Assembly (NCBI RefSeq): GCF_000812965.1
Contig: NZ_JSYN01000008.1
Span: forward strand, 62,001-126,000
Reading direction: 5' to 3'
DNA: 64,000 nucleotides
Source: Pedobacter kyungheensis
GTDB lineage: Bacteria > Bacteroidota > Bacteroidia > Sphingobacteriales > Sphingobacteriaceae
The notes beneath the pieces were generated by a model. It was not told the origin of the DNA. It made no database searches and saw nothing but the letters and a program-made list of their open reading frames with translations. The translations under genes were made by a program, and so were the position numbers. Shown here in pieces: positions 43,857 through 53,209 of the stretch; positions within the stretch are counted from its first letter, which is position 1; every line of letters starts with the position of its first letter.

Positions 43857-46130
43857 ATGAAAATCCTGAAGTCATTTTTCCAGTTGCGCCATAATCTTAA
43901 ATCAGTACTTTTTTATACCTGCTTATCTCTTTTGATAATTAGCAGCAGCTCGGTATTTGCCCAGCAATCGCTGATCCGCTATGTACAACCCTTTTCAGGT
44001 ACCTCGGCCAGTACCACACTGGCCAGTCAGCATGTAGAAGCTAAAAGTGAACAGCTGGCCAATACCATTCCTGCCGTTGCCCCTCCTTTTAGCATGACGC
44101 AATGGACTCCTCAAACACAGCTTTCGGAAAAAAAATGCCTTGCCCCCTATTATTACAACAATAAGCAGTTTTACGGCATCAGGGCCAGCCATTGGATTAG
44201 CGGTTCGTGCACACAGGATTATGGCAGTTTTACCATTATGCCCATTTCGGGTAAGCTTAAAACCCGTGCGACCGATTACGCTACCAGTTATACCCATGAG
44301 GACGAAATCGCTACTCCCGCTTATTACAAAACCAATTTACCCGAATACAACCTGCTAACTGAAGCCACCGCAACGCTGCGTTGTGGCCTGATTAAAATTA
44401 CCGCGCAAAAAGCAGATAGTGTTTACCTTTTAATTACCCCAAACAGCGATCAGGCTAAAGGCTATATTAAAATTGACCGACAGAAAGGTGAAATTTCAGG
44501 ATACAACCCCGTTCATCGCATTTATCAGGGCTGGGGCCAGCCTGCTGGTTTCAGTGGCTATTTCTTTATCCGCATTAAAAAGAATTTCTCCATCAGTGGC
44601 GTATTCAGCGAAGGCCGGGTATCTGCAAACCAAAACATCGAAAACCAGAAAGACCTGGGTGCCTACCTCGGTTTTAAAATACAAAAAGGCGAAACCATCA
44701 GCATTTACGCCGGAACTTCTTTTACCAGTATAGCCGCAGCAAAGCTTAACCTCGAAAAAGAAATTAATGCTGCCAGTTTCGAAACAGTTGTGGCCAAAAC
44801 AAGCCAGGTTTGGGAAGAATCACTTGGGCAGGTTAAGATTAATGATCCGGTTGAAAAAAATAAGCGGATTTTCTATACCGCACTTTACCATGCGCAGCAA
44901 CATCCGCGTTTATTTAACGATGTAGACGGTGGATATCCGGCATTTGCTGGCAATTATACCAGAAAAGTAATGCAAAAAGGTAATTATTACGATGATTTCT
45001 CCATGTGGGATATTTATCGTGCACAATTGCCCTTAATGGAATTGTTAAACCCCGGTCTGGTTGGCGATTTTGCGAATGCTTTGGTATTAAAGGGGCAGCA
45101 AGGGGGCTGGTTACCTATATTTCCCTGTTGGAACAGTTATACCGCAGCCATGATTGGCGATCATGCTACTGCTTTTCTCGCCTCGGCCTATAACAAGGGC
45201 ATTCGCGGTTTCGATGTGAATGAAGCCTACCGCCTGATGCGGCAAAATGCATTTCAAATGCCCGATTCGGCCACTTACCTTCAGGGCAAGGGCCGCCGCG
45301 CCATTAACAGCTACCTCAAATATGGCTATATTCCGATGGAGGATGCTGTTGTTAATGCTTTCCATACCAAAGAGCAGGTAAGCCGTACGCTAGAGTATGC
45401 TTATGATGATTATGCACTGGCCACCGTGGCCAAAAACCTGGGCAAAAAGGCAGATTATGATGCTTTGATGAAAAGGGCGCTAAACTATAAAAATGTATTT
45501 GACTCTGCTGTGGGCATGGTAAGGGGCAGATTTGAAAACGGCAGTTGGTATAGCCCCTTCCAAGCCGACCACCGCGAGCCCTACATTACAGAAGGTACGC
45601 CGCGGCAATATACTTTTTATGTGCCGCAGGATATGCCCGGATTGTTTAAACTGATGGGTGGAGCAAAAAAACTCGAAAATGAGTTAGATTCTTTATTTGC
45701 TAAAAAAGAATACTGGCATGGCAATGAGCCCGGGCATCAGATTCCGTTTTTATATAATTACACGGCATCGCCGCGCAAAACACAGCAACAGGTTACGCGT
45801 ATTCTTGAAGAGGAATATAGCGATGGACCAGGAGGTTTGAGCGGCAATGATGATGCCGGCCAGATGTCGGCCTGGTATGTATTTGCAGCACTGGGCTTCT
45901 ACCCTGTCGATCCGGTTTCAGGCGTTTACCAGATGACCAGTCCGTTGTTTAACCAAAGCAGCATAACTTTCAAAAACGGTAAAACATTGCTGATTAAAAC
46001 ACAAAAAAAGACTAAAAATGCCAATTACATTAGCCGGATTACGTTAAACGGCAAGCAGTTGCGTAAAAATAAAATTACCCATCAGCAACTGATTAATGGT
46101 GGCAGTTTGATTTTTTACATGGGCGACTAA
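43857..46130 (+). CDS. GH92 alpha-mannosidase
   Basis: A 757-residue exported enzyme of the calcium-dependent GH92 family, which cleaves alpha-mannosides (alpha-1,2, 1,3, 1,4 or 1,6 depending on member). The N-domain beta-sandwich has IRYVQPFSGTSASTT and TQWTPQTQ; the barrel has YYDDFSMWDIYRAQLPLMEL. GNEPGHQIPFLYNYTASP holds the catalytic Glu and SDGPGGLSGNDDAGQMSAWYVF the Asp pair and calcium ligands. The signal is long (about 36 residues, SSVFAQ). It is the last gene of the run, followed by 514 nt without a gene. Confidence 0.93.
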   Translation: MKILKSFFQLRHNLKSVLFYTCLSLLIISSSSVFAQQSLIRYVQPFSGTSASTTLASQHVEAKSEQLANTIPAVAPPFSMTQWTPQTQLSEKKCLAPYYYNNKQFYGIRASHWISGSCTQDYGSFTIMPISGKLKTRATDYATSYTHEDEIATPAYYKTNLPEYNLLTEATATLRCGLIKITAQKADSVYLLITPNSDQAKGYIKIDRQKGEISGYNPVHRIYQGWGQPAGFSGYFFIRIKKNFSISGVFSEGRVSANQNIENQKDLGAYLGFKIQKGETISIYAGTSFTSIAAAKLNLEKEINAASFETVVAKTSQVWEESLGQVKINDPVEKNKRIFYTALYHAQQHPRLFNDVDGGYPAFAGNYTRKVMQKGNYYDDFSMWDIYRAQLPLMELLNPGLVGDFANALVLKGQQGGWLPIFPCWNSYTAAMIGDHATAFLASAYNKGIRGFDVNEAYRLMRQNAFQMPDSATYLQGKGRRAINSYLKYGYIPMEDAVVNAFHTKEQVSRTLEYAYDDYALATVAKNLGKKADYDALMKRALNYKNVFDSAVGMVRGRFENGSWYSPFQADHREPYITEGTPRQYTFYVPQDMPGLFKLMGGAKKLENELDSLFAKKEYWHGNEPGHQIPFLYNYTASPRKTQQQVTRILEEEYSDGPGGLSGNDDAGQMSAWYVFAALGFYPVDPVSGVYQMTSPLFNQSSITFKNGKTLLIKTQKKTKNANYISRITLNGKQLRKNKITHQQLINGGSLIFYMGD

Positions 46131-46644
46131 TGCGAGGCTATTGAAGTAGAAAGAGGCTATATCATATGGCTTACTTTTTTTGTGTTTGTCACATTAGCTT
46201 AAGTCTTTACAATCCCTGATAAAGTATTTCAGCCCAGCAGGGCCTCAGTACTAAATCTCCGTTCTACTTAAATCCGGCCTAACAAATTTTTCGGTCTCCA
46301 CTGCCCCAGCCTGCTCACTGGCTTCAAAAGAAAAATTTTCAGCCGGCATTTTTTGTTTCTTTTTGATGCCAAAAAGAAAGAGCCCTTCGGCGGTGGCGAG
46401 CCGAGGCAAGACTGCGCTGTAAGGCAAAAAATAAATTATCCTTCAGGATGACAATTCTATTTAGGATACAACAATAAAACCGGTCTTAAATTACCCATAA
46501 AATTGTCGCATACTACCACGCTTAAAACCAGTTTTTCCTCCCACCTTTGTTATAGCCCCGGCAACATGGGCGGTGGAGCAGCAACCATTACAAAAACGGG
46601 CGAAACGAAAAGCCAGATGAGTAGAAAACAAAAAAATTAATGTT
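46131..46644. other. Gene-free region with repeats and one tiny open frame
   Basis: 514 nt. A perfect 9-bp stem (TTTCTTTTT, loop GATGCC, AAAAAGAAA) lies at 46356-46379 and is followed by CGGCGGTGGCGAGCCGAGGCAAG, written here in two parts as CGGCGGTGGCGAGC and CGAGGCAAG, a type of element scattered in Pedobacter-like genomes. CCTTCAGGATGACAATTC near 46440 resembles half of the repeat at 47101. A 24-codon frame at 46566-46640 (MGGGAATITKTGETKSQM) ends 4 nt before the SRPBCC start and may be a leader or relic. It is not called. Confidence 0.5.
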
Positions 46645-47094
46645 ATGTCAACCAATAAAGTTTCATTACACAGGGTGATTAAAGCATCGCCTGAAAAAGT
46701 TTACAAAGCCTTTACCGAAGCATTAGCCATTGCATCGTGGTTACCTCCATACGGTTTTCTTTGTACTGTACACCATATGGACGTAAAGGAAGGTGGCAGT
46801 TTTAAAATGTCGTTTCATAATTTCACTACTGGTAACGGCCACTCTTTTGGCGGCGAATACCTGGAGGTTAAACCAAATGCATTTTTAAAATATACAGATA
46901 AGTTCGACGATCCTAATTTACCGGGCGTGATGACTACTTCCATCTGGTTGGAAAAAACAATGGTGGGTACCGATTTGAAAGTATTACAGGAAGGTATTCC
47001 GGAAATGATCCCTGCTGAGATGTGCTACCTGGGCTGGCAGGAATCTTTAGAAAAACTGACTAAGCTGGTAGAGCCTAATATTCCGGATGCTTAA
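46645..47094 (+). CDS. SRPBCC/AHSA1-like protein
   Basis: A 149-residue single-domain protein of the Bet v 1/START-like superfamily. VSLHRVIKASPEKVYKAFTEA opens it, FKMSFHNFTTGNGHSFGGEYLEV is the central sheet, and MCYLGWQESLEKLTKLVEP is the long C-terminal helix. These proteins hold a hydrophobic ligand or act as Hsp90-activator-like folds, and the exact role is unknown. It stands alone, convergent with the Gfo/Idh operon, with an 89-nt hairpin repeat between the two. Confidence 0.85.
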   Translation: MSTNKVSLHRVIKASPEKVYKAFTEALAIASWLPPYGFLCTVHHMDVKEGGSFKMSFHNFTTGNGHSFGGEYLEVKPNAFLKYTDKFDDPNLPGVMTTSIWLEKTMVGTDLKVLQEGIPEMIPAEMCYLGWQESLEKLTKLVEPNIPDA

Positions 47095-47100
47095 TAAAAA

Positions 47101-47189
47101 ATCGTCATTTCGAGCGGAGTGCAACGCAGTCGAGAAATCTAACTCGAGTAGATCTCTCCGTTTCGCTACGCTTCAGTCGAGATGACGAT
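47101..47189. repeat. Long imperfect hairpin of the GTCATTTCGAGCGGAG type
   Basis: Left arm begins ATCGTCATTTCGAGCGGAGT, right arm ends TCAGTCGAGATGACGAT. Arms of about 40 nt pair at roughly three quarters of positions around AACTCGAGT. It lies between two convergent genes. This sequence type is a recurrent intergenic element in many Bacteroidota (from memory), which likely works as a bidirectional transcription end. It is not part of a transposon visible here. Confidence 0.75.
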
Positions 47190-47198
47190 TTACTTTTT

Positions 47199-48281
47199 CT
47201 ACAACCTCACCATTTCCCCGGTTTTAACCGATTCATCGCAGGCGAAGGCAATTTTCAGGCTGTTAACGGCATCTTCTGTTGGCCGGGTCAGGTCGAGGTC
47301 TTCCTGTATCGCTTTTAAGAAGAAGCGCTGTTCGCGGTTGCAGAGTTCCTGATGGTCGGGTTCATCGCTGAGGTCGATCCACTCATCTGCTTTTGCAAAC
47401 TCATCTGCGGAATTGAGTGCAGCATGATGCACTTTTATAGATTCGGTTTTGGTGTGGGCATCAATATTATCCGAATTACCTGCGGCACCCGCAGCTTTGG
47501 CTACAATAGATACCGCACCTTTCGGTCCGAAAACATCTTTAATAAAAAAGGCGTTATCACTCACCATCGGCCCCCAGCCAGCTTCGTACCAACCTACCGA
47601 GCCATCTTCAAAGCGGATTTGTAACTGCCCATAATTGTAATTCCATTCAGGCACATCATCCGTTAAACGCGCACCAATGGCGCTCACCTGTACCGGTTTC
47701 AATCCCGTCATCTGGCACATCACATCAATATAATGCACGGCACAATCTACAATGGGGCTCAGGCTTTTCATCAGGTTGCGGTGTACTGTCCATTTAGGTC
47801 CGTGGCTTTGCTGGTTCAAATTCATCCGCATCACCAGTGGTTTACCCATATTCTGCGAAAGTTCGATAAACTTTTCCCAGGAAGGATGGTAACGCAAAAT
47901 ATAACCTACCAAAAGCTTTTTACCAGCCTTTTTAGCGGCTTCGGCAACACGCTGGGCACCTTCAACAGTATCGGCCAATGGTTTTTCGATAAACACATGG
48001 CAACCGCTTTCAAACGATTTTACGGCATAGGCCTCATGCGTATCGGGATAGGTAGAAATGCACACTGCATCGGGTTGGGTAGCAGCCAGAGCTTCGTAAA
48101 AATCGCTGAACAGCGGATAGCCACCGCCCAGTTTTTCGTTCAGTACGTTTTTACTGTTACCGGTAGAAACCAATCCACAGATTTCGAAGCCGTCTAAAAT
48201 GTGATAAGCCATGGCATGGGATGTCCCCATATTGCCACAGCCTACCACCAATACTTTTATATTGTTCTGTTTTAAACTCAT
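47199..48281 (-). CDS. Gfo/Idh/MocA oxidoreductase (cytoplasmic)
   Basis: A 360-residue NAD(P)-dependent dehydrogenase without a signal peptide. The cofactor fingerprint GCGNMGTSHA lies near residue 14, and the EKPLAD motif, whose Lys is catalytic, near 97. The substrate domain has YILRYHPSWEKF and HYIDVMCQMTG with the usual His. Family enzymes oxidise sugars, inositols or uronic acids. It ends the four-gene operon 9 nt after the previous gene. Being the only member without a Tat signal, it probably reduces or oxidises the product after uptake (inference). Confidence 0.9.
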   Translation of the reverse strand: MSLKQNNIKVLVVGCGNMGTSHAMAYHILDGFEICGLVSTGNSKNVLNEKLGGGYPLFSDFYEALAATQPDAVCISTYPDTHEAYAVKSFESGCHVFIEKPLADTVEGAQRVAEAAKKAGKKLLVGYILRYHPSWEKFIELSQNMGKPLVMRMNLNQQSHGPKWTVHRNLMKSLSPIVDCAVHYIDVMCQMTGLKPVQVSAIGARLTDDVPEWNYNYGQLQIRFEDGSVGWYEAGWGPMVSDNAFFIKDVFGPKGAVSIVAKAAGAAGNSDNIDAHTKTESIKVHHAALNSADEFAKADEWIDLSDEPDHQELCNREQRFFLKAIQEDLDLTRPTEDAVNSLKIAFACDESVKTGEMVRL

Positions 48282-48290
48282 TGTTTCAGT

Positions 48291-49745
48291 TTACACACCA
48301 AGGCTCCATCCCTTGCGGTATTCGCGTTTTACAAACTGGTTTACTTCATCAAAATTGGTTACGCGCATATTTTGCTTATCCCAAAGCATTTTAATATCCC
48401 GGCCCGGAAAAGTGTAGCCCTTACCATCAGCCTTAGCGCGTTGTACATCGATACCCCGAATGGCCAGGTTGGCAATTAAAAGGGTTTCGGTAAGCGGTCC
48501 GGCAATTTCGAAAGGTGAGCTCAACTCTATTTTACCGTAACCGGCAATAGCAGCTTCGGCCCACTGCGTATAATGTCCTGCTACATCGCCCGGTACACGT
48601 GGCGCTTTTGGTTTGGTACGGTCGCTTGCATTTTTGGTTAATGGCAGTAACCGTGGGTTGGCGCCATAGGTATCGCAAATCATTTTACCGCGTGTGCCAA
48701 TAAACAAGGTACCGTTATCGCCGAACGATTCGTTTGGCAACATTTCTTCCGGACGCTCAGGTTTAATACCACCGTCCATCCAATGCATTTGCAAATTTCC
48801 TTTTGTTTTTTTCGTTTTATCAAAAGTCATAATTACATGGCTCGAAGGCGGGCAGCTTTCAGGGAAATAACCGCGCTTAAACTCATCAACATACACGCTG
48901 CCTACGCTACACTCAACACTGGTTGGGGTATCGAGTTCGAGGATGCGGAAAGGTGGTTCAACCAGGTGGCAGCCCATATCGCCTATGGCACCTGTACCAT
49001 AATCCCACCAGCCGCGCCAGTTAAAGGGCACCAGTTTATCTACATAAGGTTTAAATGGCGCACTGCCCAACCATAAATCCCAATCCAGTTCTGCAGGAAT
49101 GTTACCGCCTGTGGCCGGCCAGGAAATGCCTTGCGGCCATACCGGGCGATCAGTCCAGCAATAAACGGTGTGCACTTTACCAATTAAGCCGGCATCCAGC
49201 CAGTCTTTCAGTTTGCGTACACCCTCCCCAGATGCTCCCTGATTACCCATTTGCGTAACTACCTGATATTTCTTTGCTGCTTCGGTAAGCATCCTGGCTT
49301 CGTAAATATCGTGGGTTAATGGCTTTTGTACATATACGTGTTTGCCCAGTTGCATAGCAGCCATGGCTTGCATGGCATGGTTATGATCGGGTGTTGAAAT
49401 AACTACGCCATCAATATTTTTGGATTCTTTATCCAGCATCTGGCGGTAATCTTTGTAATATTTGGCTTTAGGAAAACGTTTTACTGAATTGGCCGCACGT
49501 CTGTCGTCTACATCGCATAAAAAAGCAATATCAGATTTCCCTCCTTTAAATACACCGGTTAAATCGCTTTCGCCTTTACCACCAACCCCAATTCCGGCCA
49601 CCTGCAACCTGTCGCTCGGCGCCAGATAACCTTTACCCAGCACATGGCGTGGTACAATCATAAAACCAGCTGCCGCAAGGGCAGTGGTTTTAATAAAATT
49701 TCTTCTCGAACTATCGGCAGCTGAATCTTTTACTTCTTCAGTCAT
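48291..49745 (-). CDS. Gfo/Idh/MocA oxidoreductase with Tat signal (484 aa)
   Basis: A 484-residue secreted oxidoreductase. The Tat motif SSRRNFIKTTALAAAGF at residues 12-28 predicts folded export. The cofactor domain has GIGVGGKGESDLTG and QKPLTHD near 160, the barrel-like substrate domain WLGSAPFKPYVDK, MGCHLVEPPFRIL with its His. Such exported Gfo/Idh enzymes oxidise the C3 hydroxyl of glycosides in the 3-keto-glycoside pathway; the cofactor is retained in the fold. It is 14 nt after the giant DUF1080 gene and 9 nt before the next. Confidence 0.9.
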   Translation of the reverse strand: MTEEVKDSAADSSRRNFIKTTALAAAGFMIVPRHVLGKGYLAPSDRLQVAGIGVGGKGESDLTGVFKGGKSDIAFLCDVDDRRAANSVKRFPKAKYYKDYRQMLDKESKNIDGVVISTPDHNHAMQAMAAMQLGKHVYVQKPLTHDIYEARMLTEAAKKYQVVTQMGNQGASGEGVRKLKDWLDAGLIGKVHTVYCWTDRPVWPQGISWPATGGNIPAELDWDLWLGSAPFKPYVDKLVPFNWRGWWDYGTGAIGDMGCHLVEPPFRILELDTPTSVECSVGSVYVDEFKRGYFPESCPPSSHVIMTFDKTKKTKGNLQMHWMDGGIKPERPEEMLPNESFGDNGTLFIGTRGKMICDTYGANPRLLPLTKNASDRTKPKAPRVPGDVAGHYTQWAEAAIAGYGKIELSSPFEIAGPLTETLLIANLAIRGIDVQRAKADGKGYTFPGRDIKMLWDKQNMRVTNFDEVNQFVKREYRKGWSLGV

Positions 49746-49759
49746 AAATATTGATTTGT

Positions 49760-52700
49760 TTATTTCTTCTTATTAAGTTCTTTAATCCTGATGTTTCTGA
49801 ATTCTACCGGTGAGCCGTGACCTAAGAAACCAATATGCCCGCTATCGCGTAACAAGCCCGGGTGTGGTTTATGATCGGCAGCACCATTTTTTCTTGCTTC
49901 GGTAATATCAGCATCTAGAATTACAGTTCCGTTTAAAATTACTTTTATTTTCGGACCATTTACCACAACTTCTTCATAATTCCATTCGCCTACGGGTTTT
50001 AAAAATCCTCTTTTGGCCGGAATGGTACCGTAAATAGAACCGTGGTACTGGTACACATGCAAATCTTTGTAAATTGGTGCTTCGTTGTCTAAAATCTGAA
50101 GTTCCATCCCTTCGTAAGCAGCATCGCCCTCAAAAGGAGCCCTGATACCTAAACCGTTGTTGGCACCCGGAGTTAATTTAAACTCGAAACGATAGATAAA
50201 ATCACTGAATTCATCTTTGGTAAACAGGTTGCCACCCGATCCCTTACCAGGTTTTGGCCTGATGGCAATATTACCGTCTTCAATAATATAATCGGTGGTA
50301 TTACCGGTCCAGCTATGCATGTTGGTACCATCGAATAAAACTTTATAGCCTTCTTTTTTCTCTTGCGCACTTAACTCAAAAGGTTTTGGTCTTGGTATTT
50401 CCCTGATAAAAATATCGCGGTAAGCTACCGGCGATCCATGGGCCTGCAATTCGATTTGCTCTTCGGCAAAAATAGGCAGGTTTTTATCCCAGTAATTTTC
50501 GAGCACCACATTATCGGTTACCAATTGTCCGTTCAGGTACACGGTAACACGGTCGCCGTGCATCAAAATCCTGAAGGTATTCCATTCATCCAGTTTGTTA
50601 TCGGCAACTACCAATGGTTTGCTTTGGTTTACCCTGTTGTTGTACAAACCACCCGAACCCACCTGGGCACCTACTTTTACACGGGCGTTATCCCAGATTT
50701 GCACCTGTGGTGTACCGCGCAGGTAAATACCGGCATCGCCCTCTCCTTTTTTATCGTCGATGATTTTCCAATCTACCAGCATTTCAAAATCGCCGTATTT
50801 TTTTACCGTAGCCAGGTTATTGCCATGGCTTTGAAACTGCAGTTCGCCATTAACTACTTTCCAGCTATCTCTCATTTCGGCATCGGCTTTGGCCTGTTCA
50901 GTTGCCAGAGTAGCGGCATCCATTTTGGCCCTTTTGATCGGATCGGCAACTAGACCTTTCCAGCCGGTTAAATCGGCGCCATTAAATACAGAAACAAAAC
51001 CTTCATCTGCTTTCATTTCTGCCAGGTACTTGCGTAATCCTTCTTTCTGGTATTCGGCATCGGCACCTTTTAACACCTCAATGGTTTTATTAATCAGGTC
51101 TTTTACAATGGTGCCGTTGTATTTTCCGACCATTACCACATTCATTACTGTAGTAGCAGCGGCCTGCTGCAGTTGTGGATCGTTAAGGTATTTACCTGCA
51201 AAAACCAGGGTATTGAAAGTTTTGGCCTGATCGGCAGCTTTTAAGATTTCCTGCTGCTGTTGCGTGGTTTTGGCTACTGCCATGGCATTGCGCAACATTA
51301 ATAATTTTTGTTCTGGAGCAGCATTTGAAGTATTAATCAACCTTAAGTAACCCACAAGCGCCTGATTCAAATAATCCGTATTGGTGGTGGTACGTGCTAT
51401 TTTAATCAGCTCATCAGCCGATCCGCTATCGTTCCACGATGATAAGGCCTGTAAAGCAGCACTTTTATCGGCATCGTTACCGTTACTGAAAGCTGTTGAA
51501 ACAGCCGCTAAGGCTTTTTTACCACCCAGGCTGGCCAATATTTTATAATATAACGGCTTTTTCTCTGCTGTAGCCGCATCCATTTGTTTTAAAATGGCAT
51601 CTACCTGGGCATCGTTCCCTCCTTTTACGGCCGAGATAATAGCATCCTGTACATTTACCAATTCTGCCTGATCGGCAGTTTCATTTAACAAAGTAAACAA
51701 CTGAGGCAAATCCTGCGCATTTACAGTTGTTGATAAAGCCTTGAAAGCTGCACTTTTAACTTCAGGGTTTTTATTTTTAAGCAGGCTGTAAATGGCTGGC
51801 AACTCATTGTGCGCTGCACGGGCCGCCAGTACATTAATTAATGCTACCTGAGCCGCTGGTTTAACTTTTGGAATAAAGGCTGCTACCTGTGCAGTTACTC
51901 CATCGCCTTTCATTCTAAGCAAGGCATTGCTGTAGGCATTTAATGTTGCGGTATCAGCCTTAGCCATCGATTTGAGTAAAGTAGCTAACGCAGTCTCCTG
52001 CCCGATACTTCCGGTCGCTTCAATAGCCGCTAACTTTACACTTTCATCTTTACTGTTTATAAGTTTGCTTACTGCAGGTAATGCAGTTTGTACTTTAGCC
52101 TGAGCCAGCATCTTAATAATGGCTACTTGTGTTTCGGTATCGGCTTTAGCCAGTTTATTTACCCAGGCATCGGCTGTACCTTTACCGGCTAACAAATTAG
52201 CTGTGGCAAATTTCAGGGCAGCGGCACGGTATTTAAAATTCGGATCGTTTAAAGCAGTTAACAAATAATCGGGCTCGGTAGCTGATATTATTTTTAGTGC
52301 AGCGGTACGGGTATGTACCAGATCGTCGCCTTTTGCCTTTTCTAATATTTCTTTCGCAATGCTGGTAGCTAATGCTTTATCGGTTAACATCAGGTTATTG
52401 GCATAAACGATGTAAGCATCAACCGCATTGGTATTTTCGGGTTTAAAGCCTACGCTGGCGGCACTATTGGCCAGTACTGCTTTCGAAGCCGGATCGGCAA
52501 TGTTAGCGAGTGCATACAGACAAACTTTGGCCACATCGCCGCTCATTTTCCCGGCAAAAAGGTTCTGGATAGCTGCAGCTGCTTTTTTAGAATGGCTGTG
52601 CCCCAGGGCATCTACAATAGCCAGTTGTGCTTTACCACTTGTTGCAGGCAATGCCGCCAGCAAGGCAGCGGTAGCATTTTCGGTATTGATTTTGGCCAGA

Positions 52701-53176
52701 GCCCTCGCTGCCGGATCGGCAAGTACTTCATCTTTTAAATAAGGTGCAATGCAGTCAACTACTGCATCGTTGCCTACCAGTTCAAACTGACTGATTACAA
52801 AAGCTTTATTGGGGTTATCGCTTAATTTGGCCAATGCCTTGCAATAGGCAGCGGCACTCATTTTACGCAGGTTTTCTTGTCCGGTTTGACTCACGTAAGC
52901 CGAAAATCCGCTCACAGCATATTCAATTACTGCATTTCCTTTTGCCGCGGGGGCTAATCCACCAATCAGGTTTACATAACCATCTTCGCCTAAATCGGCA
53001 ATTTCCTGCATATTTCTTTTCAGTTGTTTGGCATCGCGTGCAGGCAGCTGGGCCAGCAAGTCGGCAATACGGGTAGTGGTGGTACGCTGGTCGGTTTTAT
53101 CTTGTGCATATATCGCCTGTTGCAACATCACAATAGCCAACAGCGCAAATATTAATTTCTTGATCATTGTTATCAA
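49760..53176 (-). CDS. HEAT-repeat protein with two DUF1080 (3-keto-disaccharide hydrolase) domains
   Basis: A 1138-residue exported protein. After the signal (residues 1-25, AIYAQ), residues about 30-700 are Ala/Lys-rich HEAT-like repeats (ALAKINTENATAALLAALP, VDALGHSHSKKAAAAIQ). DUF1080 domain one covers about 726-928 (SVFNGADLTGWKG to VAYRDIFIREI), and domain two about 944-1135 (LFDGTNMHSWTGN to SPVEFRNIRIKEL). DUF1080 proteins are concanavalin-like beta-sandwich domains, characterised members of which cleave 3-keto-glycosides. Each copy has its GIYLRG or GLGIRA core and DNE/DNA motif. It sits between two Tat-exported Gfo/Idh genes, 33 and 14 nt apart. A scaffold role for the HEAT arm is possible. 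Confidence 0.9.
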   Translation of the reverse strand: MITMIKKLIFALLAIVMLQQAIYAQDKTDQRTTTTRIADLLAQLPARDAKQLKRNMQEIADLGEDGYVNLIGGLAPAAKGNAVIEYAVSGFSAYVSQTGQENLRKMSAAAYCKALAKLSDNPNKAFVISQFELVGNDAVVDCIAPYLKDEVLADPAARALAKINTENATAALLAALPATSGKAQLAIVDALGHSHSKKAAAAIQNLFAGKMSGDVAKVCLYALANIADPASKAVLANSAASVGFKPENTNAVDAYIVYANNLMLTDKALATSIAKEILEKAKGDDLVHTRTAALKIISATEPDYLLTALNDPNFKYRAAALKFATANLLAGKGTADAWVNKLAKADTETQVAIIKMLAQAKVQTALPAVSKLINSKDESVKLAAIEATGSIGQETALATLLKSMAKADTATLNAYSNALLRMKGDGVTAQVAAFIPKVKPAAQVALINVLAARAAHNELPAIYSLLKNKNPEVKSAAFKALSTTVNAQDLPQLFTLLNETADQAELVNVQDAIISAVKGGNDAQVDAILKQMDAATAEKKPLYYKILASLGGKKALAAVSTAFSNGNDADKSAALQALSSWNDSGSADELIKIARTTTNTDYLNQALVGYLRLINTSNAAPEQKLLMLRNAMAVAKTTQQQQEILKAADQAKTFNTLVFAGKYLNDPQLQQAAATTVMNVVMVGKYNGTIVKDLINKTIEVLKGADAEYQKEGLRKYLAEMKADEGFVSVFNGADLTGWKGLVADPIKRAKMDAATLATEQAKADAEMRDSWKVVNGELQFQSHGNNLATVKKYGDFEMLVDWKIIDDKKGEGDAGIYLRGTPQVQIWDNARVKVGAQVGSGGLYNNRVNQSKPLVVADNKLDEWNTFRILMHGDRVTVYLNGQLVTDNVVLENYWDKNLPIFAEEQIELQAHGSPVAYRDIFIREIPRPKPFELSAQEKKEGYKVLFDGTNMHSWTGNTTDYIIEDGNIAIRPKPGKGSGGNLFTKDEFSDFIYRFEFKLTPGANNGLGIRAPFEGDAAYEGMELQILDNEAPIYKDLHVYQYHGSIYGTIPAKRGFLKPVGEWNYEEVVVNGPKIKVILNGTVILDADITEARKNGAADHKPHPGLLRDSGHIGFLGHGSPVEFRNIRIKELNKKK

Positions 53177-53209
53177 TTAAAAATTGTTGTAGAATTTGGT
53201 TGAGGTGAA

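Noticed and set aside
25521..46130. Heparan-sulfate or heparin utilisation locus
   Set aside because: HGSNAT- and NAGLU-like genes suggest it, but no heparin lyase, glucuronyl hydrolase or sulfatase gene is present, and inositol oxygenase would be unexplained.
25521..46130. Simple pectin locus based on the GH28 genes
   Set aside because: Galacturonate goes through altronate (UxaB/UxaA), while here only the glucuronate-branch UxuA is present, with no pectate lyase, methylesterase or rhamnosidase.
46566..46640. 24-codon gene before SRPBCC
   Set aside because: It is very short, with no conserved feature. It is noted as a possible leader only.
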